16,326 bases of DNA from Acanthaster planci. Its lineage: Eukaryota; Echinodermata; Asteroidea; Valvatida; Acanthasteridae. How positions within the stretch are numbered: the stretch's first letter is position 1; each line of letters begins with the position of its first letter. Positions 1-8,009 of the stretch are shown in pieces. The DNA is taken from the NCBI RefSeq assembly GCF_001949145.1, contig NW_019091864.1:1-16326 (forward strand), in the 5' to 3' direction. The position numbers and the translations under genes are program-made. The notes beneath the pieces were generated by a model. The model did not search any database, was not told the DNA's origin, and was given only the letters and a program-made list of their open reading frames with translations.

Positions 1-2
1 TT

Positions 3-155
3 GAGGCTGTTTCTGAGCATGATGATCTTCATCAACAACAGTATGATGTCTACACGTTAATCCCCCTTGTTTTAAGACATAATTCTTTTTTACTTAGAAT
101 TATTAATGACTCAACTATAAATGGAGTTTCAGAGTTTCATCGAGGTGTGAACTGA
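3..155 (+). CDS. Possible C-terminal exon fragment of an unidentified gene (partial)
   Basis: One + frame is open from base 3 to a stop at 153-155 and reads EAVSEHDDLHQQQYDVYTLIP near its start, which looks more protein-like than most chance frames here. It enters from the left edge, so no start codon or upstream exon can be seen. I recognise no domain. After about 20 residues it turns hydrophobic and low in information. It may be the last exon of a host gene or chance. Confidence 0.15.
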   Translation, partial: EAVSEHDDLHQQQYDVYTLIPLVLRHNSFLLRIINDSTINGVSEFHRGVN

Positions 156-569
156 TGGCTGGGTGGGCGGCATAATAATAATAAATACGCACACCGTCAA
201 ACACGTATGTAGAAGAGGTCACCATATCAGTACTCTGTTCTGAGCTCGGAATCTTCTTGTGGAATGAGCAGAAACCTTTAGTTACATGTAGGATCAAGTT
301 CTGTACCTTTTACCTTAGTAGCACAGTTTCCATTTGTGGAACGTCGTATAATTCATTCAATTTCATAATGGTGATGTTTTCATCATACCACACCCCTTTA
401 AACCTTTGTAAACAATTTCAAAGTCATAAAAACTTTGACAAAATTTAGCAGAATTTTCCGTAAGGAAATTGGGTAGGCACTGAGTAGGATTAACCATGCG
501 GTACCCGTACATCGGCATGTTTAACAAATTTTCGAAAATCCGAACAATAAGATAATAGTAAAATTTCAG
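156..569. other. Intergenic, no gene recognised
   Basis: AT-rich sequence with only short frames that resemble no known protein. A short run of AAT-type triplets lies near 172-184. I see no RNA gene, no long repeat and no strong promoter motif. Confidence 0.5.
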
Positions 570-582
570 TACATTCTGAAAA

Positions 583-612
583 ACCATTGGGAAAGTTTAC
601 AAACTCAAGATT
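583..612 (+). repeat. Left terminal inverted repeat of the Tc1-like element
   Basis: The core AAAGTTTACAAACTCAAGA at 592-610 matches the reverse complement of 1977-1997, with a gap of two bases and one substitution. A CCAT-containing segment lies on the outer side in both copies. The match is short and gapped but falls at the expected distance from the transposase. Confidence 0.55.
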
Positions 613-805
613 GATGAACGGGAAAACGTCAGCTTCAAGAAACGGCGTGTACTCGTAAAGCCGATAATATTACGCCACATACATTGCACGTACAAGTAAG
701 TGAACAAAACGTAGGGACCGGGTAGAAACAGCCGCCAGTCCTCGACCCGACCAAGGTCAATCGTTATCACGTTCAACGCTTTTCGAAACTAAACGCGCTA
801 AATTA

Positions 806-905
806 TGACATCATGACCAGACCCGATCGTGATAAGCTTTTGTGTTTCTTAATTTATCGGGATAATGCTGGGTATAAAAAAGGAAGATTTTTGACTCACA
901 TCGTG
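806..905 (+). promoter_or_regulatory. Candidate TATA promoter of the Tc1-like transposase
   Basis: A clear TATA box (TATAAAAAA) lies at 873-881, and the first plausible transposase ATG is at 906. The initiator-like TCACATC at 896-902 sits about 25 bases downstream of the TATA box. Transcription starting there would leave a leader of only a few bases. A CRE-like TGACATCA lies at 806-813. This short TATA-to-ATG layout resembles compact histone-type promoters. The placement is inferred and the true start site is unknown. Confidence 0.45.
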
Positions 906-1917
906 ATGGCACGGTGCAGTGAAGCCACCCGCCGTCGCATTGCTCAGCTGAGTGCTCAAGGCCACTCCGCACATGCCATAAGAGCCACACTCCTTCAAAG
1001 TGGTTTGACAGTTTCCAAGAGTGGCCTTTATAAAGTCTTGCAAAAGGTGAGAGAGACTTCTTGTTTGGGTGATCTGCCGATTTCTGGCCGCAAAAGCAAA
1101 ATCAATTGGCACATTCGAAACATCATCGATGGCGAGCTTGAGCGCAACAATGAGCAGAGCGCGCGTGACTTGCAGGACAGCTTTCGCTGGGAAACCGGTG
1201 TTATGTTGGGCTGTCCAGCATTCGGCGGGCCAGGAGGAATCTCGGGTTGGTTTCGATCGGCACTCAGTACTGTCAGCTCATCCGAGAGGCTAACCGGCCC
1301 AAACGGTTAGAATTTGCGCAGCGGTGTCTTGCTTTGCAAGACACGTTCGATGATGTTGTGTGGTCAGATGAGAGCTCCATCCAGATCGAGCGACGTGCCA
1401 GAAAGTGCTTCCGAAAGAAGAACATGTCAGTTGTCCTGAAGGTTAAACCCAAGCATCCGCTGAAAGTCCATGTCTGGGCAGGGATACGTAAGAGAGGGGC
1501 GATTGGCGTTGGCATTTTCGATGGCATCATGGACGGGAAATTTTATGCCAACGCAATTCTCCGTCACTGGCTTATGCCTTTTCTGACCAGATTTTTCCGG
1601 AGGATCGATTCCAGCAGGACAATTGTCCAATACATTGTTGTGGGGAGGCGCGGCACGTAATGAAAGAGCTAGCCATTAACTGGTGGATCACCCTTGCAGA
1701 AAGTCCTGATCTCAATCCTATAGAATCAGTTTGGGCAGAGCTTAAGGGCCACTTGAGGAGGCACGTGAAGCCGTCGACGAAGAAGGAGCTTGTCCGGGGC
1801 ATCAGCGACTTCTGGAGGAACACGATGACGCCAAGCAAATGCAGGTGATACATCAATTACCTCCAGAAAGTTCTCCCAGTTGTTTTGGAACGGCGGGGAA
1901 AGGCGCCAGGCCACTAG
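906..1917 (+). pseudogene. Tc1-like transposase pseudogene (DD34E)
   Basis: The transposase of the Tc1-like element would cut at the inverted repeats and insert at TA. The N-terminal part starting MARCSEATRRRIAQLSAQ is a paired-type helix-turn-helix DNA-binding region. I chose the ATG at 906 because the in-frame ATG at 813 lies upstream of the TATA box. The catalytic triad survives: first Asp in WSDES (codon 1367-1369), second in FQQDN (1618-1620), and Glu in SPDLNPIE (1723-1725). Exactly 34 residues separate the last two, the Tc1 signature. Three lesions break the gene: a frameshift near 1207-1214, a second near 1580-1600, and a TGA at 1846-1848 where the family usually has Arg after KCR. 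Past the TGA the family-like C-terminus (YINYLQKVLPVVLERRGKA) continues to a TAG at 1915-1917. The element is therefore not autonomous. Confidence 0.88.
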
Positions 1918-1919
1918 TT

Positions 1920-1966
1920 ACACCAAACGGCTCTTTTCAGAGCCACACCTGTATCAAAGAGATGAT
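1920..1966 (+). terminator. Histone-type mRNA 3' end: stem-loop plus downstream element
   Basis: GGCTCTTTTCAGAGCC at 1929-1944 is identical to the metazoan replication-dependent histone mRNA 3' stem-loop (six perfect pairs, loop TTTC). It has the expected A/C-rich flanks, ACCAAAC before and ACACC after. Eleven bases further on is CAAAGAGATG (1955-1964), a purine-rich block like the histone downstream element bound by U7 snRNA. In histone genes SLBP binds the stem-loop, U7 snRNP binds the purine block, and cleavage falls a few bases after the stem without polyadenylation. Here the stem begins 11 bases after the transposase stop, and no AATAAA lies between that stop and the proposed right end; the first is at 2018-2023. 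The motif is clear; that it works for this element is inferred. Confidence 0.8.
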
Positions 1967-1976
1967 CATTTGACTG

Positions 1977-2010
1977 TCTTGAGTTTGTGTCAACTTTGGG
2001 TTACCCATGG
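1977..2010 (-). repeat. Right terminal inverted repeat of the Tc1-like element
   Basis: TCTTGAGTTTGTGTCAACTTT at this site is the inverted, slightly diverged copy of the left repeat core. It lies downstream of the stem-loop and so places the stem-loop inside the element. An internal GGGTTACCC palindrome follows at 1998-2006. Confidence 0.5.
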
Positions 2011-2016
2011 CTAGTA

Positions 2017-2530
2017 AAATAAATCAGAAGTAGGCTTACTTGTTAATGATTTAGTATGGATTGTCATTAGTTTTGATGACTGAATTTACTTCAGCCAATG
2101 ACAGAAGTTACGTTTTGCTTGAAGTCCGAGTCTACTTAAACCAATAGATAAATAGAAACATAGGCCTAATCTTCATTAACTGCAAATTGACTGAGGACTC
2201 ATGAAGTTTAGAAATTCTCGGACACGTACAGCAAGCCTGGCGTTTCCTTGTATACACATCCTGTAGAAAGCCTTCCAAGCAACGAACCTACGTAATGTTA
2301 TAGAGGGAGTGACTAAGTTTCGAACAAAAAATAATTTTGCGCCTCTACTCTATTCCGGCATAATGCCAATGCGAAAAGTTGCCAACGAATAAATATTAAA
2401 ATAAAGATTAAAATAGGCTATTCTACACAGAATGATTTAAATCCAAAACACAAAAACAGCAGCAAATCTCTTACTGATTACGATCAAACTGAATATCAAT
2501 TAACAAAAACAATACAAAGAAATATACGGA
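2017..2530. other. Intergenic, AT-rich, no gene recognised
   Basis: AT-rich sequence with several diverged TAGGC/TAGGCCTA words (2031, 2161, 2412) and no convincing frame. An AATAAA at 2018-2023 sits at the right edge of the Tc1-like element and could serve as a backup polyadenylation signal. Confidence 0.5.
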
Positions 2531-2690
2531 ACTCACCAAGCTACCATGAAAAAAACCTCCCGACACGGAACTATCAGTCCATTGTATATCCAGCATTCGA
2601 AAGGACGCCTATGCAAAGATTTCCACGTGCACAGGTAAATCTGCTAAAATCAATGCACGCCCAAACAAGACTAGCCACAAAGTGCCAAAG
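2531..2690 (-). other. Candidate non-coding or short first exon with splice donor (speculative)
   Basis: Reading the minus strand from the promoter-like cluster at 2696-2766, a good splice donor (TTG then GTGAGT, bases 2536-2531) lies about 150 bases downstream. An ATG stands about 10 bases before the donor. This arrangement would suit the first exon of a minus-strand gene whose intron holds the Tc1-like element. No downstream exon was recognised, so this is weak. Confidence 0.15.
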
Positions 2691-2695
2691 AAAAT

Positions 2696-2766
2696 TGATT
2701 GACAGGTCATGCACGCGCATTGAGCGTGCTTCCGGTACCGGAAGCCAAGCCTTAAGCGCAACCAAT
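2696..2766. promoter_or_regulatory. Promoter-like cluster: TALE decamer, ETS palindrome, CCAAT box
   Basis: Within 71 bases lie TGATTGACAG (2696-2705), the composite PBX-MEIS/PREP decamer; GCTTCCGGTACCGGAAGC (2728-2745), a perfect 18-bp palindrome holding two head-to-head ETS sites (ACCGGAAGC); and CCAAT (2762-2766), the NF-Y site. An E-box CACGTG lies nearby in TTCCACGTGCAC (about 2621-2632). Such clusters are typical of TATA-less animal promoters. The palindrome gives no direction. No gene could be assigned with confidence. Confidence 0.35.
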
Positions 2767-2880
2767 ACCAGGACACTTTGTATACTACACAAAGCCAAAG
2801 GAGCGATCTTCGTTTTTAAAGTGTGGGGTTTTATGGTCTTTGCTAATTTGGGCATCAGCAATTGCTGTTGCATATTATGA

Positions 2881-3591
2881 TTTAAATAGTGGACGAAGAT
2901 AAATGTATTTTTGCGGATAGTGAAGGCAAAAAAATAAAAAAAAATTAAATATCTTACAAGTCGTGGGAATGCAAAAGGTCACCATCCCACCTTTCCGCTT
3001 TGGTGCCTAGCCATGACTTGCAAATGTGATTTTCATAGTTTTCATTCTTAATGACAGATTATCTATCATAAAAGCCGGATACCAGCTTGCATTTTTAATT
3101 ATCCCGGAATAATAACAGTCTTTAACTAAACTGTCTACACTAATTCTACGGAGACCGGCGTCGGCTGTTAAAACATGCACAAAATATCGACTAAAACATT
3201 TGGTTTATTCTAGGCAGCCATTTATAAAGATTATTTATGCAAAGCAAATACGAAGGGTCAAAAGGGCCAGTCTTTCCCTTTTGCACAAAACAAGGCGTTC
3301 AACTTAATACCCAAGTGAATGATCAAGCTCGTTGCCTTTACTGATCATGCGCACATCAAACATCCGCGCCCGCGAGGTTGGCACCCAGCCATTAATTAAT
3401 AAAAATACTTGTGACCCAGCCTTGGCCGCGTCCGTAATTTTTTTTTCCCTGGGAGTGTTAGGGGTGACAATAGAATGGGCGTATCTGAACCGTTGCGCAT
3501 GTGTGTTTCATAGGAAAGTGGGTGCAGTTATCATAACAGGGTGGACAAACTTTTAAGGATAAATAAAATAAAACAAAATTGACTTCTTGGT
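2881..3591. other. Intergenic, no gene recognised
   Basis: Mixed-composition sequence with A-runs near 2926-2948 and a T-run near 3439-3446. A short + frame at 3332-3556 resembles no known protein and has no splice or promoter context. Nothing else supportable is seen. Confidence 0.4.
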
Positions 3592-3664
3592 CATTTGCAT
3601 GGTTGCTCAGAAGAGCTCTTGACTTGTAAAAACCCAGGGTTTGAGTCTACATGTACATGCAGTT
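3592..3664 (+). repeat. tRNA-like sequence, tRNA pseudogene or head of a tRNA-derived SINE
   Basis: The order of elements resembles a tRNA: an A-box-like GGTTGCTCAG, a shortened D arm (GCTC, loop AGAA, GAGC), an anticodon-loop-like CTTGTAA (which would read Thr, UGU) and a B-box-like GGTTTGAGTCT with two differences from GGTTCGANTCC. Acceptor and T-stem pairing is poor and the D loop is too short, so it is not a functional tRNA. It may be a decayed tRNA or a SINE head. An octamer-like ATTTGCAT overlaps its 5' end. Confidence 0.3.
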
Positions 3665-6220
3665 ATATTGGGGGGTAGTTAGTCTCTAACAGGATGTTCG
3701 AGATTTACCTTCTAACTTAAGCTTTTAAGTGTCTGCTGAACTGATCAAGCTTACATTCACAATGACAAATGCCCCTGGCCCTCCTAGGAAAACAACACGC
3801 TGCCCCTCCGTTACTTGTTAAATGCCGATTATGGCACAATTGTGGGTGGACCTGTGAAAAGGACCCGACCCAACGTATAATCCAGGGGGGTACGAACATA
3901 CCGGTGGACGGCTTACTTTAGGGAAATCCATTCGACTCAGTTTTTGTCTTAACGAAACGGATGGTTGGTATTTGCCAAGTTCTGCATAACCGTAAAGGGA
4001 ATTGCATGTGCGCTTTTATGTTCACTTCAGTATATCACGCAAGATGAAGACAATTTGAGTCATCACCACAAATCCAACGACCTGTAAGAACATTCTTTGA
4101 ATGACCGAAACGAAAAAGGCAACCCATCAACAGAACAGGCCAGTGCATTAATTAAGGCTTGTTAAGGGCACTACGCGTAGATGCCACCATGGTCCGACCG
4201 GCCACAGACCTCGAGGAGAGATTTTTTTTTCCTCCTTGCGGTCTATGATGCAGCCGACACGACAGTTGTTTTCACTTGGTCTTTCAAGCCTGGGCATGAG
4301 TGAGAGTTCAACAAACTTTTCTCTCAACATTTTTGTGACATTGTCACTAGTTCGTATAGTTTTAAACATCTTGTACAAGGCATATATAGCCAGAATCTTT
4401 GATGACACAATATATTTTCCTCATATAAAGACGGCTGTTTTATTTTTTAGGGTTTAAAGCACCCCACTGTATTGGGTTGGGGTTAGGGGCACTGGCTAGC
4501 GTAACGGACCAGCTCACTGCCACATGACGTCCGCGGCAACCTTTTGTGTACATGTACTACAGACATACTGCACATACGTGAACATGTACTTGTTGGAGAG
4601 TGTGATGCCAAACCCTGCACTAATGCTTGCCATGTATAGCTCGGGTAAACCGTGAGGCTTCTCGACACTGGCTCTACCCGTATAAACTAATGGGTCGGCC
4701 GCGCAAAGTCAACGCTAGTTAAGTCAGGTACTGTTTGGCCTGACGTTCGTCATCTTTGGCCTCGATATTTCTGTCAAAAGACTCATACAGGAGGGCAGAA
4801 AAAAACTAATAATACTTCTTTCAGTACCCCAAGAAAAATAATTGTCTCATTTTGGGAGAAAAGCAAAGAAGCACAAGTGAACATGATGTAGGCCGACAGC
4901 CCGTTCACTGAGTTATATATTCAGCGGAGGACAGATTGAAAATGAATGCTCGAGGACTTCAACAATTTTGGAGTGAACGCAAGAAGCCGAGTGCAGCTTT
5001 GAGCAAACATTTGAGTGAACGAAACGACGGTCTTTTCCAGTTCCCACTGGTTTATTGATTGTTTGTTATATTCATTTCGTTTATTTTTTAGCGGAGTAAC
5101 ATTCGATAAATCCTTAGAGATAAAAACAGATGTCTGTTGGGAGGAAATATCTATGTCACTTCGCTCATATTGACTCGTGAATCCAAGCACGAAAAGCTTA
5201 TGAAAGATGGTGGTCCAAGTCAGGGTTATATATGTATAATGCACATGGCTATGTTGTGGTTGTAGCTGTTTGCATACACGTACTGTACATATGCACACGC
5301 AAAGCGAACGTTTCTAGCAGTCACAGGCGTGCGTTGTGAGTTATTAATAAAAAGTAATACATCCCGAGAATATTTGGGCTGCGTGGTCCATGCGGCCGCG
5401 CCGACGTGGACGTACCGTACATGTATTGTACATGTATGTTGGGGTCTACGTGGACTTCGTATAGCATTCAGAGCAGCTGCCGTGCGCTTGACCTTTCCTT
5501 TAAAATTCCCACTCGGCACAAAACAGCCTGCTGACAAATACTCAACCAGTCCCTTTCATGTGGCATCACTCTTAACATCTGTGAACACTGAATATTGGTG
5601 TGTCTTGTCCTTTACATGTCTTCAAATAAAACACACGTACATTCATGGATTTATGATGCTTATGCGATGCTTATGGGAGAGTGGACAGACCATCCCACTC
5701 GTCATGTTGGAAAACTAACGAAATTAATAACTGCACTTAAAATTTGCGTTAACAAAAATTTAAACCATGAAAGCCCTGAGCTCAAATTTGAATGCCATTT
5801 GGTTGTATCAAGAAGAGATGAAAATATTATATGAATTTAATTAAAAGTGCCTTTCTGTCGCTCATTCTTTGACAGAATCCGTCAATAGGCTCAGGGTAAA
5901 ATATCATTTTCACACAAAACATCACAAGGGGGTGGAGGGTTTTTCTAATTCAATTCATCCCTCGTAATTTTCTGCTCGTCCACGGGAAACCCCCAATACC
6001 TGTATCTAAATGCAAAATATGACCTAGTTGCTTGTTCCAGTGACAACTCTGAAACATAATTTCTCCCAATTTACGATACACAAATCGCACTTACATCGTC
6101 ATACGTCGATATTCATTTAATTTAGACTTTATCTTATGAACAGCAACACCAACCGCCGGTTATACTAGCTTACCAAAAAATCCTCTTAAAAATGAATTCG
6201 TCTTTTGAAAAGCCTTGCAG
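3665..6220. other. Long non-coding stretch, no gene recognised
   Basis: No recognisable protein is encoded here. Three overlapping frames of 103-129 codons (minus 4921-5298, minus 5226-5537, plus 5329-5718) have no family-like motifs, and two of them overlap on opposite strands. TACATGTA-type palindromic words recur (about 3651, 4551, 4583, 5419 and 5429). A consensus Kozak site GCCACCATGG at 4182-4191 opens only a 19-codon frame. A small hairpin with TCAGG/CCTGA arms lies near 4725-4743. Confidence 0.4.
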
Positions 6221-6227
6221 AAAGGAT

Positions 6228-6371
6228 TGATTGACAGCTCATTAGTCATGGAACTGGTTTCTTAACTCCGGCCGAAGTCTCTGAGGATACCGCGGGTTTG
6301 GCACAATACAGCACTGGTGATCGTAGCCAATACGAATGCCTTTTATTGTCTAGTTCGTGGGTCATAGGTCA
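6228..6371. promoter_or_regulatory. Second TALE decamer/CCAAT cluster with a DR1 nuclear-receptor site
   Basis: TGATTGACAG recurs at 6228-6237 inside the longer shared word ATTGATTGACAG(G/C)TCAT, also seen at 2695. A CCAAT box lies at 6327-6331, and GGGTCA-T-AGGTCA (6359-6371) is a direct repeat with one-base spacing, the layout bound by RXR/HNF4/COUP-type receptors. No TATA box or recognisable gene follows. Regulatory function is inferred from motifs alone. Confidence 0.28.
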
Positions 6372-6551
6372 AATTTGTGGCCTCGATATTCCCAAATTTA
6401 TTGACACTAATCGGCAATCCTGTAACACCTGTTGTTGACATTTTTCTGAGGGATTCTCTTCTGTGTTGCCGCCAGGTTGAGGGACATTTTTCGGATCTTT
6501 CTCTGTGTTGTATTTTTTTTTTCAAGCTTCATGCTGTGCCGTCTCTCATTA

Positions 6552-6793
6552 AATCGCACTTAACGCGATAAGCATCGACCTGTACAACTTCGTACAATTT
6601 TTTTTTTTGACCGTAATAACACACTATCACTTGTAGAGCCAAACGCGTCAATCGCACAAAGCATAAGATACTCATTGTGTCGCACCATGTGTAGTGCACT
6701 TTGTGCCGAAACGCGTTAATCGCGATAAGCATACAACTCCCCAGCATTTTTGAAATTCAACCATGTTGAAAAATGCCTCATCGCGTCAATCGC
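6552..6793. repeat. Inverted and direct repeats built on ACGCGT / CGCGATAAGCAT words
   Basis: The arms 6642-6661 and 6699-6717 form a near-perfect inverted repeat (AACGCGT then GCACAAAG, against CTTTGTGC then AACGCGTT) around a 37-base loop. The word CGCGATAAGCAT occurs directly repeated at 6564-6575 and 6721-6732. A further GCGTCAATCGCA copy lies at 6783-6794. The spacing suggests a small decayed MITE-like or foldback element. No target-site duplication was identified. Confidence 0.4.
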
Positions 6794-6920
6794 AAAATTC
6801 TACTTCCTTTCGATTTTAACGTTTTTAGGCCTTGGTCCTACAGAAAAAGCTGGCTTTTAAATGTTCATGGTATTACATGTCAGCCTCATAAAATTAATCA
6901 TCAATCAGAGGTTACATTAC

Positions 6921-7290
6921 TGTGGCGCCGCGCCCCTCCGACGAAAGCGAGGGCGCCCTCCTCCTCGAGGCCCGGTGCGTCGGACGGCACGCCGGAGAGT
7001 CCCTGAGCGGCTAGGGACGAGTCCGTTGGGACCGAAGTATACTGTCCCCCAAGAAAGTTGGTCTTCGTCGAGATGATGGCTAATCTGATTGGTCGAAACT
7101 TAATGACGTAACCTGGACAGACCTGACTTTAAATAAACTTCGCCTGGACTCCTGACTTATATACAACAATTCACAAGCGGCTGGTTTATTCATCAACACA
7201 CTCAACCAATACACCAGTAGAGGGCGCTATTGACGGGGAAACTGCGTGATTATACGTGACCGGACTTCGCCCAGAGCAGTGAACACCACA
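6921..7290 (+). mobile_element. Candidate solo LTR of a retrotransposon
   Basis: The block begins TGTGG and ends CCACA, the inverted TG...CA termini expected of an LTR, and is 370 bp long. Near-identical five-base flanks (ATTAC before, ATTAA after) may be a target-site duplication. It is GC-rich for its first 120 bases with several strong hairpins. It then holds an inverted CCAAT (ATTGG, 7087-7091), a CRE-like TGACGTAAC, AATAAA at 7132-7137 and TTATATAC near 7157, all plausible LTR signals. No gag or pol is present. A BEL/Pao or Gypsy origin cannot be decided. A different repeat type is possible. Confidence 0.4.
7214..7228 (+). promoter_or_regulatory. CTCF-like motif inside the candidate LTR
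   Basis: CCAGTAGAGGGCGCT fits the CTCF core pattern NCA-NNA-GRN-GGC-RSY at every position. Such words are often carried by repeats in animal genomes. Binding is inferred. Confidence 0.3.
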
Positions 7291-7660
7291 ATTAATTGCG
7301 GGCATCCAGTGCCGAATCAGGGACTTTAGCAAGTCTACGGGGCTTATTGTCAGGGCTGCACTACACGCAACTCACGTCACGAGATAGAAATCCACCCTTG
7401 CATCGACAGCAAGCTCCTATCAGGAACTATACTGCACCACCAATCAGCCCCTCAACCTACCGAGCCCCTTAACAGCACACGCACCACTCGGACCACACTA
7501 GGCTAGGTGACTTTAACCCTTGCACAGGATTCTCGACCCTTACCTCAGGATCAGCCCTTTATCAGGACGACTAAACTTAGACTACACGGGCACCACGAAG
7601 AAGCACCCTGTATTCAAACTAAAAAAAGGTCCTGAACGGAGCGTGCTACTTCATGGTGCC
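7291..7660 (+). other. C/A-rich sequence after the LTR, possible retroelement leader
   Basis: This stretch is clearly C- and A-rich compared with its surroundings and encodes no recognisable protein. GTGCCGAATCAGGGAC (7309-7324) resembles the tRNA-complementary primer-binding sites of the GTGCCGAAACCCGGGAC type, but it lies about 19 bases from the LTR end instead of next to it. It may be the leader of a truncated retrotransposon. If the flanking duplication at 7291 is real, it is instead ordinary flanking DNA. Confidence 0.25.
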
Positions 7661-7820
7661 AGTGACGATATATGAAAAGAAATGATGCAGGTATTTTTTT
7701 CTCTTTATTTTTCCTTTTTTTTTGGTGTGTTTTTGTCTTATTTTTTTGCTACAGTTACAGAACAACATTTATTTGTAAAAAACGATTCTTTAATTCAACC
7801 TGGGCAAGACTAACGAGTTT

Positions 7821-7834
7821 GAGTAGGCCTACTC
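7821..7834. repeat. 14-bp perfect palindrome
   Basis: GAGTAGGCCTACTC is self-complementary along its full length and contains the TAGGCCTA word that recurs in diverged form elsewhere in the window. No function is assigned. Confidence 0.4.
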
Positions 7835-7910
7835 TTGACAAGCTGTGGGTGGTTTTTATGGATTCTAAGACTAAATTGTTCCTCAAGCTATAATCAGAAT
7901 TTTGGGTATT

Positions 7911-8009
7911 CTCGTACCCAATGTCAACTTCTACCCGAGTTAACTCGTAGCCAGGTAAACTTGTACCCAAATCAAGTCGTACCCCATATAAATTTGTGCT
8001 CGATTCGAA
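7911..8009 (-). repeat. Degenerate tandem repeat, 16-17 bp period, about six units
   Basis: Units begin at about 7911, 7928, 7944, 7960, 7976 and 7993 and share the pattern CTCGTACCCnnnnTnAA. The same family, on the opposite strand, occurs at 15617-15681. The first unit also forms a hairpin with TTGGGTA (7902-7908) upstream. I assign strand by taking the 15617 copy as plus. It may be a minisatellite or the subterminal repeat of a larger element. Confidence 0.6.

Larger units (their letters stand above)
570..2016 (+). mobile_element. Tc1-like (Tc1/mariner, DD34E) DNA transposon, decayed
   Basis: A transposon of about 1.45 kb is inferred from the decayed transposase at 906-1917 and diverged terminal inverted repeats. 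The left repeat (about 583-612) shares AAAGTT, AC and AAACTCAAGA in order with the reverse complement of the right repeat (about 1977-2010). This core resembles the AAGTTTACA-type ends of Sleeping-Beauty-like Tc1 elements. A TA dinucleotide flanks each proposed end (570-571 and 2015-2016), as expected for the TA target of this superfamily. The outermost bases of the two ends match poorly, so the exact boundaries are uncertain by perhaps 20 bases. The size fits the superfamily. A histone-type 3' processing signal lies between the transposase stop codon and the right repeat. Confidence 0.75.

Noticed and set aside
813-905. In-frame N-terminal extension of the Tc1-like transposase from the ATG at 813
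   Set aside because: It lies upstream of a clear TATA box, does not look like the family N-terminus, and the segment from 906 does.
1917-1970. A real histone gene ending at 1929
   Set aside because: The frame ending just before the stem-loop is a Tc1 transposase C-terminus; no histone H1, H2A, H2B, H3 or H4 sequence is present in any frame nearby.
4182-4240. Small gene from a perfect Kozak site GCCACCATGG
   Set aside because: The frame is only 19 codons and includes a T-run; no promoter or splice site supports it.
4921-5718. Three overlapping frames of 103-129 codons on both strands
   Set aside because: No recognisable motifs, no promoter or splice context, and two overlap on opposite strands; most likely chance open frames.
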